From a bacterium (lineage in GTDB: Bacteria; CLD3; SB21): DNA of 41,615 nt. The stretch is from the NCBI GenBank assembly GCA_016787925.1, contig JAEUSK010000050.1:1-41615 (forward strand), read 5' to 3'. The position numbers were made by a program, and so were the translations under genes. Positions 1 through 6,391 of the stretch are shown in pieces. The notes under the pieces are model-generated. The model did not search any database, was not told where the DNA came from, and saw only the letters and a list, made by a program, of their open reading frames with translations. Numbering within the stretch: position 1 is the first letter of the stretch; the number at the start of each line of letters is the position of its first letter.

Positions 1-1
1 T

Positions 2-82
2 ATCCTGCTTGGCCTGTTTCCGAGTTATGTCGTAAATTCCGTTCAAGTGGTCGGTAATTTTATTCATGCAAGTTTAAAATAA
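2..82 (+). CDS. C-terminal fragment of a membrane protein, possibly an NADH-quinone oxidoreductase subunit (NuoN/NuoM-like)
   Basis: An open frame enters from the left edge and stops with TAA at 80-82. The 26 visible residues are hydrophobic and begin with a Leu-Gly-Leu-Phe-Pro stretch. That pattern resembles the last transmembrane helix and short tail of proton-pumping Nuo subunits N or M, which often end with a similar Gly-x-x-Pro turn. This is family resemblance over very few residues, so the identity is tentative; any other polytopic protein is possible. A hairpin terminator follows 27 bases after the stop, so this gene looks like the last of its transcript. Confidence 0.4.
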   Translation: MLLGLFPSYVVNSVQVVGNFIHASLK

Positions 83-108
83 AAATAATTGCCTGCGTTT
101 TAATTAAG

Positions 109-135
109 AGGTAAGTTTAAAAGCTTACCTTTTTT
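109..135 (+). terminator. Rho-independent terminator closing the left-edge gene
   Basis: A perfect 7-base stem (AGGTAAG at 109-115, CTTACCT at 124-130) encloses an 8-base loop and runs straight into five or more T residues. A-T pairs formed with the upstream AAG extend the stem. It lies between the truncated left-edge gene and meaB and ends before the meaB ribosome site, so it separates two transcripts. The stem is GC-poor but the U tract is good. Confidence 0.75.
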
Positions 136-156
136 ATTTATTGGAACGGATTCATT

Positions 157-1137
157 ATGGCCGGTAACATCCTGTCCTTGTTTTTAGAAAATATTCGATC
201 GAAAGAAAAAATAAGTCGGCCAAAGTCCGTCCTTTCAAAAGCCATTTCGATAATTGAAAATGAACAATCGGAATCTCAAGACATCCTGAAGAATCTCTTT
301 CCTTATTTGGGCAACGCATATCGTATCGGATTTACCGGCCCGCCCGGATCAGGAAAAAGTACGTTGGTAAATTTGATAGCAAAAAATTTTGCGGATCAAG
401 GCCTGAAAGTTGGTATCATAGCCGTAGATCCGACAAGTTCATATACCGGCGGAGCGATATTAGGCGACCGCTACCGCATGAACGACATAGTGCTGCACCC
501 CCATATTTTTATTCGAAGCATGGCTAGCCGCGGTTCCTTTGGCGGTTTGGTTAGAACGGCTTATCAGGTCGCGGACGTCATGGAAGCGTACGGGATGGAC
601 ATGATCTTGTTTGAAACGGTGGGCGTCGGGCAATCGGAAATCGAAATTGTCAAACATGCCGATTCCACCATCGTCGTTTTGGTTCCGGAATCGGGCGACG
701 GCGTTCAGGCCATGAAAGCCGGGCTGATGGAAATCGCCGACATCTTTGTAATCAATAAGTCGGACAGAGAGCAATCCGATCATATTAAACTTGAAATTGA
801 AGCCATGCTGGAATTGAAGGCGCACGATGAAAAGTCGTGGTTAACGCCGGTAATTAAGACTGTTGCGACCCAGAAAAAGGGCATAGAAGGCGTTATGGAA
901 CAAGTTGAAAAACATAAAGAATATCTGAGGAATTCCGGTGAGTTGAGTCGTAGGAGGAAGGATAGAATTCAGCACGAATTGCTAAGGCTGATCGAAGGCA
1001 GAATTCGCCAACAATGGACGGAGCAAGATTTTGTTGGTAAAATACAATCGCACGTGGAGTCCATTTTTTTGAACAAGGATTCGTTATATTCCGTCGCAGA
1101 AAATATTTATCAGGAACATTTTAAAGGGCAGCCTTAA
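157..1137 (+). CDS. meaB: Methylmalonyl-CoA mutase-associated GTPase MeaB (ArgK family)
   Basis: This is a G3E-family P-loop GTPase that acts as a chaperone for adenosylcobalamin-dependent methylmalonyl-CoA mutase. It gates cofactor loading and protects the mutase from inactivation. Visible motifs are Walker A GPPGSGKST (residues 61-69), the family signature GDRYRM (about 103-108), the switch segment ETVGVGQSE (153-161) and the guanine-specificity motif NKSD (200-203). The 326-residue length is normal for the family. The ATG start lies behind a GGAACGGA-like ribosome site. No mutase gene is present in the window, so the partner must be encoded elsewhere. The gene converges on the response regulator downstream, and the two coding ends overlap by four bases with no room for a terminator. 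Confidence 0.95.
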   Translation: MAGNILSLFLENIRSKEKISRPKSVLSKAISIIENEQSESQDILKNLFPYLGNAYRIGFTGPPGSGKSTLVNLIAKNFADQGLKVGIIAVDPTSSYTGGAILGDRYRMNDIVLHPHIFIRSMASRGSFGGLVRTAYQVADVMEAYGMDMILFETVGVGQSEIEIVKHADSTIVVLVPESGDGVQAMKAGLMEIADIFVINKSDREQSDHIKLEIEAMLELKAHDEKSWLTPVIKTVATQKKGIEGVMEQVEKHKEYLRNSGELSRRRKDRIQHELLRLIEGRIRQQWTEQDFVGKIQSHVESIFLNKDSLYSVAENIYQEHFKGQP

Positions 1138-1805
1138 TAATCCGACAAACTACCTCTCCGTACCACAAAATCTCCGGCATTCCATTCATACATTTTTTCA
1201 AAAGCTTCGGTTTCGGTAAATAGCTTTTTGCCATGTTTATCCTGAATGTACATCAGGTCGGGCAAACCCTTTATAAAAACTATTACGCCTTGAAAGTTGT
1301 CCGGGTGACTAATATGGACAAATCCATTGAGACTTTCGTGTTCACAGAAAGCCACTATTTCGTCGAGCGGTTTATTGCCCAGTTTCCCTGAGAGAAGAGT
1401 ATTTGTACTCTTAATATGATCGTCGAAAGCGCCGACCATAGACCGGATTTTGGCAATGAATAGTTCTTTTTTTAGAGGTTTGAAAAAATAGTCAACGGCG
1501 CCGTGTTCGAAAGCGTTGATCAAAATGGACGTGTCGTGGGCGTGGGTTAAGAACAAGAAAGGAAGATCCTTAACGGCCGGGCGTCTCTTTACTTCTTTCA
1601 AAAATCCAAAACCGTCCACGTCCGGCATGACGGCCTCTGCAACAATCATACGCAGAGCGTTTTTGCCCAGCGTATCCAAATGCGTCAGCGCCTGTTGTGC
1701 GCTGGAATAACCGACCGTTTCAAACCCTGCTTTATTTACCAATTCAACGACATCCGCGAGCATGGCCGGATCATGATCGACCACCATGATTTGTTTTTTC
1801 TGCAT
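1134..1805 (-). CDS. Response regulator with atypical receiver domain plus C-terminal DUF4388-like domain
   Basis: The 223-residue protein has a CheY-like receiver (about 5-120) followed by a short PatA/DUF4388-type domain (about 128-220) that starts with LSGKLGNKPLDEI. DUF4388 domains are common in FCB and delta-proteobacterial regulators and are thought to mediate protein contacts. There is no DNA-binding output domain. In the receiver, the switch Thr87 and Lys109 are present, but the phosphoacceptor aspartate is replaced by glutamate (E57 in AEAVMPD). The second pocket acid is His (D10-H11-D12). This suggests phosphorylation-independent or constitutive signalling, which is inference. A strong sigma70-like promoter lies upstream at 1847-1875. 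No histidine kinase is nearby. Confidence 0.85.
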   Translation of the reverse strand: MQKKQIMVVDHDPAMLADVVELVNKAGFETVGYSSAQQALTHLDTLGKNALRMIVAEAVMPDVDGFGFLKEVKRRPAVKDLPFLFLTHAHDTSILINAFEHGAVDYFFKPLKKELFIAKIRSMVGAFDDHIKSTNTLLSGKLGNKPLDEIVAFCEHESLNGFVHISHPDNFQGVIVFIKGLPDLMYIQDKHGKKLFTETEAFEKMYEWNAGDFVVRRGSLSDY

Positions 1806-1836
1806 AAAATGTAATGCTTTATTGGTGTATTTTTAA

Positions 1837-1848
1837 ATTCAGCTGAAT
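1837..1848. promoter_or_regulatory. Perfect 12-base palindrome over the response-regulator promoter (possible operator)
   Basis: The sequence ATTCAGCTGAAT is a perfect dyad. It overlaps the downstream edge of the -10 box of the leftward promoter and the expected transcription start. That position would suit a repressor site, but a 12-base AT-rich palindrome can arise by chance and no regulator is known. Confidence 0.3.
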
Positions 1849-1875
1849 AATAGAAATAATGAATCAAAGAGTCAA
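1847..1875 (-). promoter_or_regulatory. Sigma70-like promoter for the response-regulator gene
   Basis: Read on the minus strand, TTGACT (1875-1870), a 17-base spacer and TATTAT (1852-1847) match the sigma70 consensus at 5 of 6 positions in each box. The expected start point is about 35 bases before the ATG at 1805. Confidence 0.6.
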
Positions 1876-1924
1876 AATTTAAATGCACATTCAAATTGAT
1901 TTTTCTCCAAAACAATCATATTTT

Positions 1925-1952
1925 TTGATGCATTTCAACAACATTGTATTTT
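1925..1952 (+). promoter_or_regulatory. Possible promoter for pepD
   Basis: TTGATG (1925-1930), a 16-base spacer and TATTTT (1947-1952) lie 26 bases before the pepD ATG. Each box matches the sigma70 consensus at only 4 of 6 positions, so this is a weak candidate. It is divergent from the response-regulator promoter. An AAGGAA ribosome site follows near 1964. Confidence 0.3.
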
Positions 1953-1977
1953 ACATTTAACGATAAGGAATTACACA

Positions 1978-3447
1978 ATGTCCGACCATATACTATCACA
2001 GTTGGAGCCGCAAAGAGTGTTTGATTATTTTTTTCAAATAACACAGATCCCGCGGCCGTCCAAGAAAGAAGAGAAGATCAGAGAATACGTGATTGGTATT
2101 GCAAAAAAACTAAATCGTGATTATCAGGAAGATGCCGCCGGCAACATCGTCATACGAAAACCGGCCACACAGGGTTATGAAACGGCGCCGACCGTCATCT
2201 TGCAGGGGCATGTTGACATGGTGTGTGAGAAAACGAACGAAATCAATTTCGATTTTGACAATGACCCCATTCAGGTTCGGGTGGACGGCGAATTCATCAA
2301 AGCGACACAGACTACATTAGGCGCAGACAACGGCATTGCCGTCGCGGCCATGCTGGCCATACTTGAAGATGAAGCTGTTAAGCACGGGCCGTTAGAACTG
2401 TTGTTTACCATGGATGAGGAAACCGGCCTGACGGGAGCAACAAAATTAGATCCGAAAATGCTGAAAGGGCGTTATCTTCTAAATCTAGATTCAGAAGAGG
2501 AAGGATTGCTCTATGTGGGCTGCGCGGGGGCGAAGGATTGTATTATCACAGTTCCGGTCAAGTGGAAGGAAAGCCATCATGAGGATCTGCTGCAACTAAG
2601 TATCAAAGTGGATGGATGCGTGGGCGGGCACTCGGGCCTGGATATCCATTTGGGTCGGTCTAATGCAATCAAATTACTGACGCGTATTCTATGGAATTTG
2701 CATAACGAATTTGGCATTCGAATATGTGATATTCGCGGCGGGACCAGGAGAAATGCCATTCCCCGCGACGCCGATGCAGTAATCATGATTCCGACAGATG
2801 AACTCAATTCAGTTCGGAAACGAATTCAGTCGCTGCAAAAGGCGATCAAATCTGAATACAAATTGACCGATCCGAACATTAAAATTTCTTTTAAAGAAAT
2901 GGCAAACCAACGTTCACCCATGACGAAAAAATCCCAGACGACCGGACTTTTGAATTTGCTTTATGCCCTGCCGAATGGCGTATTTGGAATGAGCCAGGAT
3001 ATTCCCGGATTGGTGGAGACTTCGGTCAATCTTGCCACGCTGGAAACGAATAAGACCTCTATCGTGATCGGATCAAGTCACCGGAGTTCCGTCGAAAGCA
3101 AAAAGCGCGATATTGTGGACCGGGTGTTTGCCATAGCAAGTTTAGCAGAAGCCGACGTGGAAGAAACAGACGGATATCCAGGGTGGAAACCGGATATGAA
3201 TTCTAAAGTTCTTAGAGCATGCCGGGAAGTGTTTGGTGAAGTATACGGCAAGGAACCGGCTATCACCGCTATTCACGCGGGATTGGAATGCGGCATCATC
3301 GGCGAAAAATTCTCCGGTATGGAAATGATTTCATTTGGCCCGACCATCAAGAATGCGCATTCTCCGGATGAATGTTTACACATTCCAAGCGTAAAACCGT
3401 TTTATGAGTCGGTATCAAAAATTTTAGAAAAAATGACGACGATGTAG
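1978..3447 (+). CDS. pepD: Aminoacyl-histidine dipeptidase (cytosol non-specific dipeptidase, M20 family)
   Basis: This cytosolic di-zinc M20C peptidase cleaves dipeptides such as those with C-terminal histidine and feeds amino-acid recycling. Metal and catalytic motifs are visible: GHVDMVCEK with H78 and D80, LGADNGI with the bridging D117, MDEETGLTGA with the catalytic and metal glutamates E147/E148, and the C-terminal FGPTIKNAHSPDE with the last metal histidine. The central GGHSG segment belongs to the lid/dimerisation domain. The 489-residue length matches the family (about 485). The start is preceded by AAGGAA and a possible promoter. The gene stands alone between a divergent regulator and a hairpin-rich gap. 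Confidence 0.95.
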   Translation: MSDHILSQLEPQRVFDYFFQITQIPRPSKKEEKIREYVIGIAKKLNRDYQEDAAGNIVIRKPATQGYETAPTVILQGHVDMVCEKTNEINFDFDNDPIQVRVDGEFIKATQTTLGADNGIAVAAMLAILEDEAVKHGPLELLFTMDEETGLTGATKLDPKMLKGRYLLNLDSEEEGLLYVGCAGAKDCIITVPVKWKESHHEDLLQLSIKVDGCVGGHSGLDIHLGRSNAIKLLTRILWNLHNEFGIRICDIRGGTRRNAIPRDADAVIMIPTDELNSVRKRIQSLQKAIKSEYKLTDPNIKISFKEMANQRSPMTKKSQTTGLLNLLYALPNGVFGMSQDIPGLVETSVNLATLETNKTSIVIGSSHRSSVESKKRDIVDRVFAIASLAEADVEETDGYPGWKPDMNSKVLRACREVFGEVYGKEPAITAIHAGLECGIIGEKFSGMEMISFGPTIKNAHSPDECLHIPSVKPFYESVSKILEKMTTM

Positions 3448-3483
3448 TTGCCCATCATGGGAATTGCAGCATAAAAAATTTTG

Positions 3484-3560
3484 CCACGAAAAACACGAAA
3501 GGACGAAAAAATTAGTATGGATGACGTATTCTTTTTTAGTATTTTTCGAGTGTTTCGTGG
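3484..3560. repeat. Imperfect palindromic intergenic element (CACGAAA-type hairpin)
   Basis: The left arm begins CCACGAAAAACACGAAA (3484-3500). The right arm, read on the opposite strand from 3560, begins CCACGAAACACTCGAAA. The arms are inverted copies with a few mismatches and a one-base slip, enclosing about 40 bases. The element fills most of the 169-base gap between pepD and the sirtuin gene. Related CACGAAAGGACGAAA-like repeats are familiar from other bacterial genomes as small dispersed elements. Whether this one is repeated elsewhere in the genome cannot be seen here. It could also act as an mRNA stem-loop after pepD, though no T tract follows. Confidence 0.65.
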
Positions 3561-3616
3561 GAACAAGAACAAGTTATTAAAATAAGAAACAAGGCCGATG
3601 CAGATAGACGATTGAT

Positions 3617-4354
3617 ATGAGTTTTCCGGAAGAAGTCATACGTAAATTACAAACAGCCGAACGAATCGTTGTTTTGACCGGCGCCGGGATTTCTGCAGAA
3701 AGCGGTGTTCCGACCTTCCGTGACGCGCAATCGGGTTTATGGGCTAATTATGATCCGGAGGAGTTGGCAACGCCTCAGGCTTTTCGCAGAAATCCAAGAA
3801 TGGTTTGGGAATGGTACATGATGCGCCGCGAGATTATCAAAAAAGTAAAACCTAATCCCGGCCATTTTGCTTTAGCCGGCATAGAAAAAAGAGTTACACG
3901 GTTTCTGCTGGTAACTCAAAATATCGATAATCTGCATCGCCTTGCCGGAAGTGAGAATGTGATCGAAATTCACGGTAATATCCAACGTACCAAATGTTTC
4001 GATGAAGATGTTGTGATCGATACGTGGGATACGACTGACGATGTTCCGCCGCGGTGCCCTCGCTGCGGAGGTATGCTAAGGCCGGATGTAGTATGGTTCG
4101 GCGAGATGCTGCCGTCCGGCGCATTTGAGAAATCCGCAGAGGCCGTTAGAAATTGCGACGTGTTTTTTTCTATCGGAACATCTTCATTGGTCTATCCTGC
4201 GGCAGCATTGCCGTACGAGGCTCTTAACAATCGAATTTTGTCGATTGAGATCAATGCGGAGGCAACTCCGCTGACAGTCCATGTTGACCACCATTTCCGT
4301 GGCCCGGCGGGAGAGATATTACCGCAACTGGTTGCCGCAGCATGGAGAGCCTGA
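3617..4354 (+). CDS. cobB: NAD-dependent protein deacylase, class III sirtuin (CobB/SIRT5-like)
   Basis: The 245-residue protein is a compact bacterial sirtuin that removes acyl groups from lysine using NAD+. It shows GAGISAESG and TFRD in the NAD fold (about 22-35), TQNIDNLH (100-107), the catalytic H119 in EIHGNI, and the RPDVVWFGE segment. Y67 and R70 (WYMMR) form the YxxR pair of class III sirtuins that binds succinyl, malonyl or glutaryl groups, so desuccinylase activity is likely. The structural zinc site looks incomplete: C127, C147 and C150 are present, but the expected partner at 130 is Glu. No clear ribosome site precedes the ATG. It lies 82 bases upstream of tmk on the same strand. 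Confidence 0.93.
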   Translation: MSFPEEVIRKLQTAERIVVLTGAGISAESGVPTFRDAQSGLWANYDPEELATPQAFRRNPRMVWEWYMMRREIIKKVKPNPGHFALAGIEKRVTRFLLVTQNIDNLHRLAGSENVIEIHGNIQRTKCFDEDVVIDTWDTTDDVPPRCPRCGGMLRPDVVWFGEMLPSGAFEKSAEAVRNCDVFFSIGTSSLVYPAAALPYEALNNRILSIEINAEATPLTVHVDHHFRGPAGEILPQLVAAAWRA

Positions 4355-4368
4355 TCACGGCAAAGGAA

Positions 4369-4397
4369 TTGACTTTACATTGGAAAGCCATTACATT
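4369..4397 (+). promoter_or_regulatory. Candidate promoter for tmk
   Basis: TTGACT (4369-4374), a 17-base spacer and TACATT (4392-4397) match sigma70 consensus at 5 and 4 of 6 positions, 39 bases before the tmk ATG in the only sizeable gap on this strand segment. Confidence 0.35.
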
Positions 4398-4436
4398 CGA
4401 ACTATTATCCATCAATTTTGATCATCAAGTCAAACC

Positions 4437-5084
4437 ATGTTACACAAAGGCATTTTTGTAAGTTTTGAAGGGATAGATCGTTGCGGCAAGTCCACACAGG
4501 TTGAGAATCTCACGCAGCAATTGCAGGGCGAGGGTTATTCCGTATTAACTCTTCGCGACCCCGGCGGCTCTGAGATTTCTGAGCAAATCCGGAATATTTT
4601 GTTGTCAATACATAATATGAATATCGATCCTATCACGGAACTTTTGCTTTATGAAGCGGCGCGCGCACAAATCGTTGCAGAAAAAATCAGACCGGCGCTC
4701 CAGAAAAAAATGATCGTTTTAATTGACCGTTTTTATGATTCCACAACGGCTTATCAAGGTTATGGCCGAGGGCTCTCCCTTCAGGCCATTGAAAAGGCAA
4801 ATGCGCTTGCAACGGGCGGTTTAGTACCGGACCTCACAATTTTTATCGATATCAATTGGGAAGAATCGGAACGGCGCCGTGGAAATCTGGCCGCAGACAG
4901 GATGGAAAGCGAAGATCAGTATTTTTTTGAGCGCATCCGCAACGGGTATATTCAGATTGTTCAGGAAAATGCAAAACGTGTCAAATTAATCGATGGGAAC
5001 TTGCCCATTGGCGCTATCGGGGAGAAGATCTATCACGAGATTCTTAAGGTCATTAGAAAACACAATCCTATACATTCGAATTGA
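4437..5084 (+). CDS. tmk: Thymidylate kinase
   Basis: This enzyme phosphorylates dTMP to dTDP with ATP, an essential step of dTTP synthesis in the cytosol. The P-loop is GIDRCGKST (residues 12-20). The dTMP-binding DRF motif is in DRFYDSTTAYQG, and a lid segment LAADRMES contains arginine. The length of 215 residues is typical. There is no obvious Shine-Dalgarno sequence at the ATG. The stop codon overlaps a possible TTG start of the following DUF445 gene, so the two are probably co-transcribed. Confidence 0.95.
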   Translation: MLHKGIFVSFEGIDRCGKSTQVENLTQQLQGEGYSVLTLRDPGGSEISEQIRNILLSIHNMNIDPITELLLYEAARAQIVAEKIRPALQKKMIVLIDRFYDSTTAYQGYGRGLSLQAIEKANALATGGLVPDLTIFIDINWEESERRRGNLAADRMESEDQYFFERIRNGYIQIVQENAKRVKLIDGNLPIGAIGEKIYHEILKVIRKHNPIHSN

Positions 5085-5092
5085 ACTTTTCG

Positions 5093-6370
5093 ATGTTTCA
5101 AAAAAGCAATGAGCCTGATCAGCATTTTTTGACACAACATAAAGGCGAGATCTCGTTTGCAATTGCTCTTTCGGGACTCATTGTGTCGTCGTTATTCATG
5201 TCCTATGCGCCGCCGTCCTATTTAGCATTTCTCTTAGTAGTGCAAACTGGATTTGAAGCCGGCACCGTTGGCGGTGCAGCAGACTGGCTTGCGGTGAAAA
5301 TGATATTTGATGAGATCAAAATCGGAAATGTACGGATCGTTCCGGCGTCCGGTATTATTCCGCGCAAACAAAAAGCCATAGCGCAGGCTGCGGGGAAATT
5401 AGTTGCAGACGAATGGTTGTCGCCGCAGAGCGTGAAAAAGATTCTGCAATCGGTTGACGTGGCCGGGGCGCTTGCCGATTACTTGGAAAAAATAAAACAG
5501 AACGGGGAGCTTTCAGGACACGTTAGCTGGCTTATACAACGCTTGACTAAAATTCTTGAAAAGCCGGGAGCCAAAGAAAAGTTAGCCGGAATATTAAATG
5601 AACAGGTTACCCGTATTCAGTGGAGCCAATGGATCGGGAGCACCTTAACGGACGATCAGGCAAGAAAAATTTTGGATCAGCTGGTTCCGTTTTTTGCAGA
5701 AAAATTAACCGAACTTCTGAGTACGCAGGAAGCTTTTGATTTGATCGTCGAGAAGTTGTCTGAAGATAAGGGCGGGTTTTTGAAACAATTATTTTTTGAT
5801 CCCGTAGAGACAGCAGAGAAGACCATTCTCAAAAGCATACAGTTCCTCCGTGAATTACAGGACAATCCATATCATCCTGTTCGCCTGAAAATTGATACAA
5901 AAACGGTAGCTTGGATCAATGAACTGCGTACTGACTCTGAATCAGCTAAGAAAATAGATAAACTCGCGGCTGAAATAACATCAGAACTGGAATTCACTTT
6001 ATTGGCTGAAAAAGCGATCAACAGGCTGATTGAATTTCTTAATGAACAGCGGCACGAAAAGGACGGCCTGATTTATCGTACCGTGTCAGACTGGGTTGAC
6101 AATATTATTCTGGAACTCAGGAATAATAGCGAATGGCAGAAAACTGTAAATGAGAATGTTATTTCTGTCATAGGCGAAGTCATTAACAGAAACCATCATT
6201 TGATCGGAGAAATGGTTGAAAAAAACCTAAGCAGCCTTTCTCCGGAACAGATCAAAGAACAATTCCGTATCCGAACGTATAACGATATGCAATGGATTCG
6301 TGTCAATGGCGCTGTTGCTGGATTTGCCATCGGAGTAGTTATTGGAATCATTAGAGTATTATTGTCTTAA
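5093..6370 (+). CDS. DUF445 family membrane-anchored protein (YjiN/YheB-like)
   Basis: This is a widespread family of unknown function. The N-terminus holds two hydrophobic segments (about residues 18-60) followed by the family signature GTVGGAADWLAVKMIF. A long, charged, helical middle region (about 90-390) follows, and one C-terminal transmembrane helix ends in VAGFAIGVVIGIIRVLL. Such proteins are probably anchored in the inner membrane at both ends with a helical domain between. I placed the start at ATG 5093. An in-frame TTG at 5081 overlaps the tmk stop (TTGA) and would add four residues, so it is a real alternative through translational coupling. Role in this organism is unknown. Confidence 0.85.
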   Translation: MFQKSNEPDQHFLTQHKGEISFAIALSGLIVSSLFMSYAPPSYLAFLLVVQTGFEAGTVGGAADWLAVKMIFDEIKIGNVRIVPASGIIPRKQKAIAQAAGKLVADEWLSPQSVKKILQSVDVAGALADYLEKIKQNGELSGHVSWLIQRLTKILEKPGAKEKLAGILNEQVTRIQWSQWIGSTLTDDQARKILDQLVPFFAEKLTELLSTQEAFDLIVEKLSEDKGGFLKQLFFDPVETAEKTILKSIQFLRELQDNPYHPVRLKIDTKTVAWINELRTDSESAKKIDKLAAEITSELEFTLLAEKAINRLIEFLNEQRHEKDGLIYRTVSDWVDNIILELRNNSEWQKTVNENVISVIGEVINRNHHLIGEMVEKNLSSLSPEQIKEQFRIRTYNDMQWIRVNGAVAGFAIGVVIGIIRVLLS

Positions 6371-6391
6371 ATTTAGAATAAAGGAGAGCGT

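Noticed and set aside
460-825. Antisense open frame inside meaB
   Set aside because: It is opposite conserved GTPase motifs; the translation is His/Phe/Arg-rich without any domain.
4140-4350. Possible frameshift at the end of the sirtuin gene
   Set aside because: The frame stays open through the conserved C-terminal SIGTSSLVYPAA and INAEATPL segments to a normal stop; there is no break.
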